Below are positions 41,009 to 49,383 of a DNA stretch of 64,000 nucleotides, one piece after another. Position 1 is the stretch's first letter; every line of letters begins with the position of its first letter. Under the pieces are notes generated by a model, which saw only the letters and a program-made list of their open reading frames with translations, had not been told where the DNA came from and ran no database searches. Source of the DNA: Streptomyces omiyaensis (GTDB lineage Bacteria; Actinomycetota; Actinomycetes; Streptomycetales; Streptomycetaceae); NCBI RefSeq assembly GCF_014650895.1, contig NZ_BMVV01000007.1:186001-250000 (forward strand). Direction: 5' to 3'. Made by a program: the position numbers and the translations under genes.

Positions 41009-41347
41009 TCACTTGCTGAGGATGTCGTAGACGTCGCCGCTCCACAGGTCCATGTTGGCGTCCGCCTCACCGGCGGTGTCCGCCATGACCTTGCTGGTGG
41101 TGCCGACCGCGTCCAGGAGGTCCTTGTACTCGGCCATCACCGTGCGGTAGCCGCGCTGCCAGTTCTCGATCTTCGCGATGAACTTGGTGCCCGCCGTGGA
41201 CCGCATGCTCTGCGCGACCTGGTTCGCGATGTCCTCGGACTGCGTGTAGGCCCGCTCCATCGTCTGGAGGTGCTCCTCCAGTTCGTTGAGGGTCTGAATC
41301 AGTACCGCTGATGAAACCTTGAGGTTGTCATGGGGAACGTCGGACAC
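41009..41347 (-). CDS. WXG100-family protein, partner of the 98-residue gene
   Basis: 112 residues from GTG 41347, with a perfect AAGGAGAT ribosome site and its own sigma-type promoter. It is helical throughout (VLIQTLNELEEHLQTMERAY, SMRSTAGTKFIAKIENWQRG, VMAEYKDLLDAVGTTSKVM), with NWQRGY at the central turn and a WSGDVYDIL tail. Length and layout fit an ESX secreted dimer partner. It is first of the two-gene WXG100 unit. Confidence 0.85.
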   Translation of the reverse strand: MSDVPHDNLKVSSAVLIQTLNELEEHLQTMERAYTQSEDIANQVAQSMRSTAGTKFIAKIENWQRGYRTVMAEYKDLLDAVGTTSKVMADTAGEADANMDLWSGDVYDILSK

Positions 41348-41390
41348 CTGATCTCCTTGTTCGTACGGTCGGTGGGCTTCCCGGCAGGGA

Positions 41391-41418
41391 GAACGGACCG
41401 TTCGCGGTGGGAGGTTCA
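41391..41418 (-). promoter_or_regulatory. ECF-type promoter 6, before the WXG100 pair
   Basis: Minus strand: -35 TGAACC (41418-41413), 17 bases, -10 CGTTC (41395-41391), 43 bases before GTG 41347. It shares the CGTTCTCC extension with promoters 3 and 5. Confidence 0.8.
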
Positions 41419-41462
41419 CCGGTCCGCCGCACCGGTCCCGGGCGGCGGCGCGGACACCGTGC

Positions 41463-42926
41463 TCAGCTCCCCGAAACGCTCCCGGGGCACAGAGGGGCCG
41501 GCCCGTCGGCGGGCGGGTCGACCACCCCCGCCGTCATGAGCGCCGCCGGGTCGAGGTCCGGGCCCGAGGGCAGCATGGTCAGCAGCGTCGAGGGCACGCC
41601 CACCGGTGTCGCGCCCGCGTAGCCGAGGACCTTCGCCGCCTCCTGCGTCGGCAGCGGGTACTTCACGCCGTTGTCCGCGACCAGGTACGTCGCCCCGGCC
41701 GTGCCCGCCCCGGACAGCGACCGCACCAGCGCGCCGCCCCCCGGCCGTACCGAGATCCGGTCGGCCGCGCCGCACGACGCCGTCACACCAGGCTGGGGCG
41801 TCACCGGCCGTCCCGCGACCGCCGGCGCGTCGGCCACGGTCACCAGGGTGCGGGGCCCGCCCGCCGCCGAAGGCCGCACCACCGTGCACACGCCCTGACC
41901 GGTCCCCGGCGCCACCAGCTCCGGCGGCGTCGTCGGAAGTCCCGTGTCCGGCAGGACCCCGGCCGGCGCCGGGTGGGCGGCCAGGTCCGCGGCGCCCACC
42001 ACGACGGCGACCGGCGGAGCCGCCGCGTACGCCTCCCTCTGGGTGCGCGGGTCACCGCGCAGCAGCTCGAACTGGGTGCGGCCGAGCGGAGCCAGACCCT
42101 TCAGGGTCAGGACGTACGGCTCGCCGGCCGGGCCCGTGAACAACTGGCCGACCCGGGTCGGCCGCCCGGCCAGGTCGGGACCGGGCGTGCCCCGGCCCGC
42201 GAGGTCCGGCGCGGCCAGATCGGGCCCGGAGGGAAGGGAGTTGAGGTAGGACGGTGCCACCGGGAAAGGCGTGGCCGTGCCGTAGCCGAGCGCCCTCCCC
42301 GCGTCCTTGCCCAGCCGCAGCCGCTTCCCCTGCCACAGCACATGGCGAGTGCCGTCCGCGGCGATCACCAGCAGTCCCTGCTCGGGACCCAGCGCCTGAC
42401 CCGGGCCGGCGGAGCCGACGGCCAGCGAGACCACGGCTCCGGGCCTGCCCGACGCCGTGGCGACCACCAGTCCGCACACCAGCCAGTCGCCGCGGGACAG
42501 CGCGGACGCGGCCGGCAGCCCGTCCGGCGCGCCCACGATGCCCACCGGTCCGCCGCGCGGCGCCGACGCGAGCGAGTTCAGGCCGACCTGCGTGACGGTC
42601 ATCTTCTCCCCGGCCACCAGCCGGGCGCTGGCCTGGTTGAGCACCGGCCGCAGCTCCCCGCCGACGAACAGGTACCGGGCGCCCGTCTCCTTGACCACCA
42701 CCAGGGTCCCCGGCTTGGCCCAGCCCGTCGAACCGCCCGGTTTGATCGCCCCGTACAGGCCCATCACCAGGGCTATCAGGACAGCGATGAACAGTCCGGT
42801 GCGCACCCCGCGAGCGGTGCGCCGGGTGGGAAGGTCCAGGGAGTCGGGCTCGCCCCGCAGCATCCCGGCCCCGAGCCTGCTCATCACGAACAGGTGGGCC
42901 TGCACCTGGTCGCGCCTGGACTGCAT
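41463..42926 (-). CDS. eccB: Type VII secretion core protein EccB
   Basis: 487 residues from ATG 42926 (CGAGGAG upstream). It begins with the EccB signature MQSRRDQVQAHLFVMSRLGAG, followed by one membrane helix (LFIAVLIALVMGLYGAI, about residues 45-62) and a large extracytoplasmic beta-rich domain. The R1-R4-like repeats are visible as recurring SLPSGPDLAAPDL / MLPSGPDLDPAAL segments, and two pairs of Cys could form disulfides. EccB is part of the ESX membrane complex with EccC, EccD and EccE. It follows eccD by 91 bases, with a hairpin between them, and has no sigma-type promoter of its own. Confidence 0.93.
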   Translation of the reverse strand: MQSRRDQVQAHLFVMSRLGAGMLRGEPDSLDLPTRRTARGVRTGLFIAVLIALVMGLYGAIKPGGSTGWAKPGTLVVVKETGARYLFVGGELRPVLNQASARLVAGEKMTVTQVGLNSLASAPRGGPVGIVGAPDGLPAASALSRGDWLVCGLVVATASGRPGAVVSLAVGSAGPGQALGPEQGLLVIAADGTRHVLWQGKRLRLGKDAGRALGYGTATPFPVAPSYLNSLPSGPDLAAPDLAGRGTPGPDLAGRPTRVGQLFTGPAGEPYVLTLKGLAPLGRTQFELLRGDPRTQREAYAAAPPVAVVVGAADLAAHPAPAGVLPDTGLPTTPPELVAPGTGQGVCTVVRPSAAGGPRTLVTVADAPAVAGRPVTPQPGVTASCGAADRISVRPGGGALVRSLSGAGTAGATYLVADNGVKYPLPTQEAAKVLGYAGATPVGVPSTLLTMLPSGPDLDPAALMTAGVVDPPADGPAPLCPGSVSGS

Positions 42927-42971
42927 GTGAACTCCTCGGAGGAAGGGTGTGGTGGGGTGCGAGGCGAGGTC

Positions 42972-43009
42972 ACCGGCCCCCGCGCCGGAGTCCCGGCCCG
43001 GGGGCCGGT
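42972..43009 (-). terminator. Hairpin between eccD and eccB
   Basis: ACCGGCCCCC at 42972-42981 pairs with GGGGGCCGGT at 43000-43009 (10 bp, 18-base loop). It lies inside the likely eccD-eccB transcript, so it may attenuate rather than end transcription. Confidence 0.45.
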
Positions 43010-43017
43010 CGCGGAAT

Positions 43018-44397
43018 TCAGCCGGTGAGCCCGCGCACCCAGGCGAAGACCCCGGCCTCGGTCAGGGCCAGCGGCAGCATGCTCAGCGCGAGCAGGCTGT
43101 GCAGCAGGTCGGCGGCCCGACCCCAGTACGGCAGCATCCGCCGCCCCGGCACCGTCCACGAGACGATCGCGAGGGCCGCGGCGGTCGCCGTCAGCCCCGC
43201 CAGCAGGCCCAGGCGGCCGGTGGGGCCCAGCGAGAGGGCCCACCCGGTCGTGAGCAGCGCGAGCCCGTACGAGCCGGGCAGGACCAGGGCCAGCCGCTGC
43301 CACCGGGAGCCCAGCTCACGGGCGTGCAGGATCAGCAGCAGCGACAGCGCGCAGCTCAGGGCCACGGGAGCCCAGCCGGGCGCGGGGACCATCAGGGTGA
43401 GACAGGCGGCGCACAGGGCGCCCGTCACCACGTGGAAGGCGGTCAGGTAGCCGTCGGCCACGGCACTGCGGTCCACGACGTCCTGCGCCGGGTAGGGCTC
43501 GATGTCCTCCTGGAGCTCCTCGGCGGTGCGCGGCAGCGCGGGCAGCCTCAGCCCCGAGAGCCGGAAGGCGAACCCGGGCAGGAACGTCCCGAGCGCCACC
43601 ACCAGCACCGCCAGCGCCGCCGCCGTCTCCGGGGCCGTGAGCCCCGCGAGGGCGAGCGCTCCCGCCACCGCCGTGGCCACCGCGGTGATGAGCAGCCCGA
43701 GGAAAAGAGGCGCCGAACAGGCCACGGCGGCGAGCGCGAGGACCGAGGCGCTCGCGGCGGCCGAACCGCCCGCGAGCAGCCGGGCGGCCGTCAGGTCGCT
43801 CTCCCCGGACGGCAGCAGCGCCCCGGCCAGTGCCACGTAGGGAACGGCCGCGGCGCCGAGCGCCGTACCGGCCCCCGCGTCCCCGACCGCCCGCGCGGCG
43901 CTCCCCGCCCCCAGGAGCAGGAGCACTCCGGTCACCGCCGCCGAGACCCCCCGCAGCGGCCCGATGTCCGCGGAGAGGGCCAGGAGGACCAGGCCGCCCG
44001 CCAGCGCGAGCAGCGCCAGGCCGAGTGCCAGGTGATGGGTGAGGGCGGGGTGCCACGTGTCGCCCCGCCGTTCGAGCCCGGCCGCCACGCCGTCGACGAC
44101 GTCGTCGAAATGGACCTCCGGCAGGGACTCGCGGCGCAGCCGCAGATAGAGGCGCTCGCCGTCCCGCAGGCCCAGGGCCCCGGCCGTCCGCTCCTCGTCC
44201 AGGGGCTCCTCGCCGAGCCGCTGGAGCACCCAGCCGCCCGCCTCGACGGCCTCCTCGTCGAGGCCGTCCCCGGAGTAGCCGATGATCGTCGGCAACAGGT
44301 CTGCCAGGGGGACGTCGGCCGGTACGGAGAGTTCGACGACCTTGTGCGGCCCGTGGAACCTCAACCGGCACAGCCCCGCCACCGCGCTACCGCTCAC
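43018..44397 (-). CDS. eccD: Type VII secretion core protein EccD
   Basis: 459 residues from GTG 44397. The first ~95 residues are the ubiquitin-like YukD domain (CRLRFHGPHKVVELSVPADV, GDGERLYLRL region). About eleven membrane helices follow, for example LALGLALLALAGGLVLLAL and LAVLVVALGTFLPGFAFRLSG, ending in LLALSMLPLALTEAGVFAWV. EccD forms the membrane pore of the ESX complex. A 10-bp hairpin sits at the 5' end of its predicted transcript. The start was chosen for AGGAAGGA upstream and agreement with YukD domain length. Confidence 0.93.
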   Translation of the reverse strand: MSGSAVAGLCRLRFHGPHKVVELSVPADVPLADLLPTIIGYSGDGLDEEAVEAGGWVLQRLGEEPLDEERTAGALGLRDGERLYLRLRRESLPEVHFDDVVDGVAAGLERRGDTWHPALTHHLALGLALLALAGGLVLLALSADIGPLRGVSAAVTGVLLLLGAGSAARAVGDAGAGTALGAAAVPYVALAGALLPSGESDLTAARLLAGGSAAASASVLALAAVACSAPLFLGLLITAVATAVAGALALAGLTAPETAAALAVLVVALGTFLPGFAFRLSGLRLPALPRTAEELQEDIEPYPAQDVVDRSAVADGYLTAFHVVTGALCAACLTLMVPAPGWAPVALSCALSLLLILHARELGSRWQRLALVLPGSYGLALLTTGWALSLGPTGRLGLLAGLTATAAALAIVSWTVPGRRMLPYWGRAADLLHSLLALSMLPLALTEAGVFAWVRGLTG

Positions 44398-44420
44398 TGC
44401 CCGCGTGTCCTTCCTGCTGT

Positions 44421-44449
44421 CCCGCCGAGGCCGGAACGCCCTCGGCGGG
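44421..44449 (-). promoter_or_regulatory. 5'-UTR hairpin of eccD
   Basis: CCCGCCGAGG at 44421-44430 pairs with CCTCGGCGGG at 44440-44449 (10 bp, 9-base loop). It begins at about the predicted +1 of promoter 7, so it would cap the 5' end of the transcript and could protect it. Confidence 0.45.
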
Positions 44450-44454
44450 CAGTG

Positions 44455-44482
44455 GAACGGACGGGCCCCGGTGCCGGGTTCA
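44455..44482 (-). promoter_or_regulatory. ECF-type promoter 7, before eccD
   Basis: Minus strand: -35 TGAACC (44482-44477), 17 bases, -10 CGTTC (44459-44455), 57 bases before GTG 44397. Confidence 0.8.
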
Positions 44483-44541
44483 ACCCCGGTGGACCGGATG
44501 GCCGGCACGGGCCCCGGCACGACGGCGGGGGAGGGGCCGCG

Positions 44542-44571
44542 GGCCCGCCCCCGTCGCGACGGGGGCGGGCC
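44542..44571 (-). terminator. Perfect 30-base GC palindrome
   Basis: Bases 44542-44571 equal their own reverse complement (15-bp arms, no loop). It lies 91 bases after the stop of the 160-residue gene and upstream of promoter 7, so it probably separates the two transcripts. Hairpin formation would unpair the central bases. Confidence 0.7.
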
Positions 44572-44662
44572 AGGCGGCGAGGGGCGGTGCGGCCGCAGAG
44601 GCGGGCCCGGCGACCGGGGTCGGCGTGGCGTCGGGTCGTTCGTACGGACGACGGCGAACGGA

Positions 44663-45145
44663 TCAGTCGTCCCCCCGCAGCGCCCGTACGAACGACTCGA
44701 CGCCCTCCTCGCCGTGCCGTACGAGGAGCACGGCGACCAGACGGATCACGGCCCGCCGCTCGCCCTCGCTCCAGGCGGCCGCCGACGGATGCTCGTCGAC
44801 CACGAGCGCGCGGGCGATCAGCAGCGTCTCCCGCGGTGCCGGGACGACGGGGGACACCGGGCCGAGCAGCCGGGCCAGGACCCGCGTCACCTCGGACGCG
44901 GTGGCCTCCGGCACGTCCAGCCCGGTCGCGGTCCCGGCGAGCGGGTCCCCGTCCTCGGGGCGGGTGTCCGGCAGCCAGTCGCGCAGCAGCGCCCGCACCT
45001 CGTCCGCCGCCGCGTCCCCTGCCCCGTCCTCGTCCTCGTACACCGCTCTCCCGCAGACACCGCCACGACGGGCGTGCACGCACCGCCTCGACCACCCCGC
45101 AGACGTCACCGGCACCCGGTCCGGCGGTCGTCCGTAGTCGCGCAC
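44663..45145 (-). CDS. Hypothetical T7SS-locus protein, 160 residues
   Basis: 160 residues if started at GTG 45145. This start lies 41 bases past the -10 box of promoter 8, matching the spacing at the other sites. A later GTG at 45043 (126 residues) also has GGGAGAG upstream. The C-terminal ~120 residues are acidic and helical (DEVRALLRDWLPDTRPEDGD, EVTRVLARLLGPVSPVVPAP, ERRAVIRLVAVLLVRHGEEG). No family was recognised and no membrane segment is evident. It is divergent from eccC with a shared double-promoter region, so it is likely a cytoplasmic accessory of the secretion system. Confidence 0.6.
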   Translation of the reverse strand: MRDYGRPPDRVPVTSAGWSRRCVHARRGGVCGRAVYEDEDGAGDAAADEVRALLRDWLPDTRPEDGDPLAGTATGLDVPEATASEVTRVLARLLGPVSPVVPAPRETLLIARALVVDEHPSAAAWSEGERRAVIRLVAVLLVRHGEEGVESFVRALRGDD

Positions 45146-45186
45146 GCTCTCCCACCGTTCGTCCGCCCCTGTTCCGACGGAGGGAT

Positions 45187-45214
45187 CAACGCGTACCCCG
45201 CCCGTGGAGGTTCA
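45187..45214 (-). promoter_or_regulatory. ECF-type promoter 8, before the 160-residue gene
   Basis: Minus strand: -35 TGAACC (45214-45209), 17 bases, -10 CGTTG (45191-45187). The final base is G rather than C, the only -10 variation seen among the nine sites. Confidence 0.72.
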
Positions 45215-45236
45215 TCCGGGGCGCGGGCCACGGGTG

Positions 45237-45264
45237 TGAACCATCGGGCACCTTCCGCCCGTTC
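45237..45264 (+). promoter_or_regulatory. ECF-type promoter 9, before eccC
   Basis: Plus strand: -35 TGAACC (45237-45242), 17 bases, -10 CGTTC (45260-45264), 57 bases before TTG 45321. It is the only plus-strand site and faces away from promoter 8, with 22 bases between the two -35 boxes. Confidence 0.8.
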
Positions 45265-45320
45265 CCGACTGACGAGGAATCGGCACACAGCAGGCCGCCA
45301 GGTGTGAGGAGCGTTGTTCG

Positions 45321-48300
45321 TTGAGCGTGGTGCAAGTCAACCGCCCGCCGAGGCGGCCGGGCCCCGAGATGCCGGACGGCGAGATCCAGCTCCAGGAGCC
45401 GCCGGGCCTCCCGGAGAAGCAGAACGGCATGGGCAGCATCATCACGATGGTGCCCATGGCGCTGTCCTCGCTCTCCATGGTGTTCATCTTCCTACGGCCC
45501 AACGGCGGCCTCATGACGTACATCGCCATGGGCACCATGGCCGTGTCCGCGATCGGCATGGTCGTCACCCAGATCATGCGCGGCAACGCCGACCGCAAGC
45601 AGGAGCTCACCGCCGAACGCCGCGACTACCTGCGCTATCTGTCGCAGATGCGGCGGCAGGTGCGCAAGGAGGTCCTCCGCCAGCAGGAGGCCCTGGCGTG
45701 GCGGCACCCCGACCCGTCCGAGCTGCCCTCCCTGGTACGCACCTCGCGGCTGTGGGAACGACGCTCCTCGCACCCGGACTTCAGCGACGTACGGATCGCG
45801 CGCGGCTCCCAGCGTCTCGCGGTGCGCCTCGCCCCGCTCGCCACCAAGCCGGTCGACGACCTCGAACCGCTCAGCGCCCACGCCCTGCGCCGCTTCATCC
45901 ACGCGTACGGCGCCATCGCCGACCAGCCCGTCGCCATCCACCTGCGCGGCTTCGCCCACGTCCTGATCCGGGGCGCCGACGAAGCCGGTCCCGGCAACGG
46001 GACGACCGGAGGCGCGACACCCGACGGCGGCGCGACGGCCGGCACCGACGACCGCCCCCGTGCCCTTGCCCGCGCCTTGCTCGCCCAGTTGGCCACCTTC
46101 CACGCGCCCGACGAACTGCGCGTCGCCGTGGTCGCCGCGCCCGACCGGCGTGCCCACTGGGAGTGGACCAAGTGGCTGCCGCACGCCCTGCACCCCGGGG
46201 AGACCGACGGCGCGGGGCCGCTCCGGCTCGTCGCCGGAACCATCGGCGAACTGGAGCAGCTGCTCGGCGAGGAGTTCGGCGCCCGGCCGCCCTACGAGCC
46301 CGACGCCACCCCGAGCCGTGACGAGCCCTACACGGTCATCGTGCTCGACGGGGCCACCTTCACCGCCCCCCACCGGGCCGCGCTCGGCGGCTACCGCAAC
46401 GCCACCGTCGTCGACGTCGGCTCCGCGCTGGAGTGGAAGCACAGCAGACTCGTCCTCCGCCTGCGGATCACCGGGACCCCCGACGGCACCGGCGGAGCCC
46501 TGGAGATGGTCGGCGCCGACCGCAATCGGAAGGACCAGGTCACCACGCTCGGAGTCCCGGACGGCCTGACCCCCGCCGCAGCCACCCGCCTGGCCGCGGC
46601 CATGGCCCCGTACCGGCTGGGCGACAGCGTCGACCAGGGCGAGCCCCTGGCCACCGACTTCGACCTGACCAGCCTGCTCGGCATCCACGACCTGCACCGC
46701 TTCGACGTCAAGCAGCAGTGGTCGCAGCGCAACCAGTCCAACAAACTGCGCGTCCCCCTCGGCCTCGGCCCCGACGGCACGCCCATCGACCTGGACATCA
46801 AGGAGTCCGCCCAGGGAGGCATGGGCCCGCACGGCATGCTCATCGGCGCCACCGGCTCCGGCAAGTCGGAGCTCCTGCGCACCCTCGTCCTCGCCCTGGC
46901 CCTGACCCACTCCTCGGAGATCCTCAACTTCGTCCTCGTCGACTTCAAGGGCGGCGCCACCTTCCTCGGCCTGGACCGTCTGCCCCACACCTCCGCCGTC
47001 ATCACGAACCTCGCCGACGAGGCCGACCTGGTCGACCGCATGCGCGACGCGCTGCACGGCGAGATGATCCGCCGCCAGGAACTGCTCCGCGCGGCGGGCA
47101 ACTACGCCTCCCTCCTGGAGTACGAGACCGCCCGCGCCGCAGGCACTCCGCTGGACCCGCTGCCCACGCTGTTCGTCGTCGTCGACGAGTTCTCCGAACT
47201 GCTCGCCGCGCACCGCGACTTCATGGACCTCTTCGTCATGATCGGCCGACTCGGCCGCTCCCTCGGCGTCCACCTGCTGCTCGCCTCCCAGCGCCTCGAC
47301 GAAGGACGCGTGCACCAGCTGGAATCCCATCTGTCGTACCGGATCGGCCTGCGCACCTTCTCCGCCATGGAGTCCCGGGGCGTCCTGGGCGTCCCCGACG
47401 CCTACCAGCTGCCCTCCCAGCCCGGCAACGGCTATCTGCGCAGCGACATCTCCACCCTCACCCGCTTCAAGGCGGCCTACGTCTCCGGGGCCTACCAGCC
47501 CAAACGCCGGCCGGCCGCCCAGCGCGCTCATCGAGGGCCAGGTCGTGGCCTTCGGCACCCACTACGTGGCCCCCCGCGTGCTGCCCTCCACCCCCGACAC
47601 GGAGGAGGAGCCCGAGACCGAGGAGACCGGCACGCTCCTCGACATCGCCGCCGAACGACTGACCGACGTCGGTCCCCCCGCCTATCAGGTGTGGCTGCCG
47701 CCGCTGGACGTCCCGCCGACACTGGACGAACTGCTGCCCCCGATCGGACCGCACCCGGAGCACGGCTTCACCGTCGAGGGCGAGGGCCGCGGCACCCTCA
47801 AGGTTCCCGTCGGCGTCGTCGACCGGCCCTTCCAGCAGGTCCGCGACCTGCTCGTGGCCGACCTGGCCGGAGCCGACGGACACATCGGCATCGCCGGAGC
47901 CCCGCAGTCCGGCAAGTCCACCCTGATCCGCACCATGATGACGGCACTCGCGCTCACCCACACCCCCGCCGAAGTGCAGTTCTACTGCCTGGACTTCGGC
48001 GGCGGAACCCTGTCGGGCCTGCGCGGCCTGCCCCACGTCGGCGGAGTCACCGGCCGCCACGACCCGGACCGCGTCACCCGTACGATCGCCGAGGTCAACG
48101 CGGTCATCACCCGCCGCGAGAAGTACTTCGCCGAACGCGGCATCGACTCCGTCGCCACCTTCCGCCGCAAGAGGGCGGCCGGAGAGCTCCCCGACGACCC
48201 CCACGGAGACGTGTTCCTCGTCATCGACGGCTGGAACACGCTGCGCCAGGAGTTCATGGACCTGGTCCAGCCGCTGACCCTCATCTCGCAGCGGGGCCTC

Positions 48301-49383
48301 AACTACGGGGTTCACCTGCTCGTCGGCACCACCCGCTGGGGCGAGATCACCGGCGCCCTGCGGGACCAGCTCCAGACCCGGTTCGAACTGCGCCTGGGAG
48401 ACGCCGTGGACTCGGTCGTCAACATGCGGGCGGCGGGCAAGGTGCCCAAGATCCCCGGCCGCGGACTCACCGCCGACCAGGCGCACTTCCTGTGCGCGCT
48501 GCCCCGCATGGACGGCCTCGGCACCGCCCATGACCTCAGCGAGGGCGTCGCCGACCTCGTCGACGTCGTGGCCGACCACTGGACCGGGCCGCGCGCCCCC
48601 GAGGTCCGCATGCTCCCGTCCGTCCTCGACGCCGCGGAACTCCCCGCACCCCACGGCTCCCTGCGGATCCCGCTCGGCCTGGAGGAACACGACGTCCTGC
48701 CGCTGTGGCACGACTTCTCCCAGGACCCGCACCTGATCGTCGTCGGCGACAGCGAGACCGGCAAGACGAATCTCCTCAAGCACATCGCCACCCAGATCAT
48801 GCGCGCCTACACGCCCGACCAGGGCCGCCTGATGCTGGTCGACTTCCGCCGCGAGATGTACGAGACCGTGCCCGAGGAGTACCGGCTCGGCTACGCCGTC
48901 TCGGCCGACCCGCTGCGCCAGATGGTCACCGGCGCCGCCAAGGCGATCGCCAACCGCGTCCCGTCCGCCGACATCACCCCGGACCGGCTGCGGCTGCGCG
49001 ACTGGTGGAGCGGCCCGGAACTCTTCGTGCTCGTCGACGACTACGACCTGGTCCACGGCTCCCTGTCGGCCCATCCGTTCGCCGCCGTCCTCGACCACCT
49101 CGCCCAGGGCGCGGAGATCGGCCTGCACCTCATCGTCGCCCGTTCCGCCAACGGAGCCGGACGAGGCCTGTCCGACCAGCTCCTGCGCAAGCTCCAGGAC
49201 GTCAACACCCCGGCCGTCCTGCTGTCCTGCCCGCCCACCGAGGGCTACCTCTTCGGCGGTACGAAGCCCAAGGTGCTGCCCACGGGACGCGCACTGCACA
49301 TCACCCGCCGTCGCACGGTGCAGCTCCAGACGCCGCTGCTCGACCCCGACGGCCCGACCCCGCAGAACGGACACTCCGCATGA
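45321..49383 (+). pseudogene. eccC: Type VII secretion ATPase EccC, interrupted by a frameshift
   Basis: Start TTG 45321 lies 9 bases after GAGGAG; GTG 45327 is an alternative. Frame 1 gives the EccC N-terminus: two membrane helices, a DUF-like linker, and ATPase 1 with Walker A GATGSGKSE and Walker B LFVVVDEF. Frame 1 loses homology after AAYVSGAYQP (about 47500). The homologous sequence continues in the +1 frame with ALIEGQVVAFGTHYVAP, then ATPase 2 (GAPQSGKST, VFLVIDGW) and ATPase 3 (GDSETGKTN, LFVLVDDYDL), to TGA 49383. One extra base, perhaps in AAA 47502-47504, or two missing bases in the GC repeat near 47520, would explain it. EccC drives ESX secretion and binds substrates, so a true break would matter. 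A sequencing error or a genuine split protein are both possible. Confidence 0.85.
47545..49383 (+). CDS. EccC C-terminal half (ATPases 2 and 3) as a separate reading frame
   Basis: 612 residues from GTG 47545, with GAGGG 8-11 bases upstream, so independent translation is conceivable. It holds the second and third FtsK/SpoIIIE-type ATPase domains of EccC (Walker A GAPQSGKS and GDSETGKT). The split falls exactly between ATPase 1 and ATPases 2-3, as in mycobacterial EccCa1/EccCb1. If the frameshift is a sequencing error, this is just the end of one EccC. The stop overlaps the next start as ATGA. Confidence 0.6.
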   Translation: MAFGTHYVAPRVLPSTPDTEEEPETEETGTLLDIAAERLTDVGPPAYQVWLPPLDVPPTLDELLPPIGPHPEHGFTVEGEGRGTLKVPVGVVDRPFQQVRDLLVADLAGADGHIGIAGAPQSGKSTLIRTMMTALALTHTPAEVQFYCLDFGGGTLSGLRGLPHVGGVTGRHDPDRVTRTIAEVNAVITRREKYFAERGIDSVATFRRKRAAGELPDDPHGDVFLVIDGWNTLRQEFMDLVQPLTLISQRGLNYGVHLLVGTTRWGEITGALRDQLQTRFELRLGDAVDSVVNMRAAGKVPKIPGRGLTADQAHFLCALPRMDGLGTAHDLSEGVADLVDVVADHWTGPRAPEVRMLPSVLDAAELPAPHGSLRIPLGLEEHDVLPLWHDFSQDPHLIVVGDSETGKTNLLKHIATQIMRAYTPDQGRLMLVDFRREMYETVPEEYRLGYAVSADPLRQMVTGAAKAIANRVPSADITPDRLRLRDWWSGPELFVLVDDYDLVHGSLSAHPFAAVLDHLAQGAEIGLHLIVARSANGAGRGLSDQLLRKLQDVNTPAVLLSCPPTEGYLFGGTKPKVLPTGRALHITRRRTVQLQTPLLDPDGPTPQNGHSA

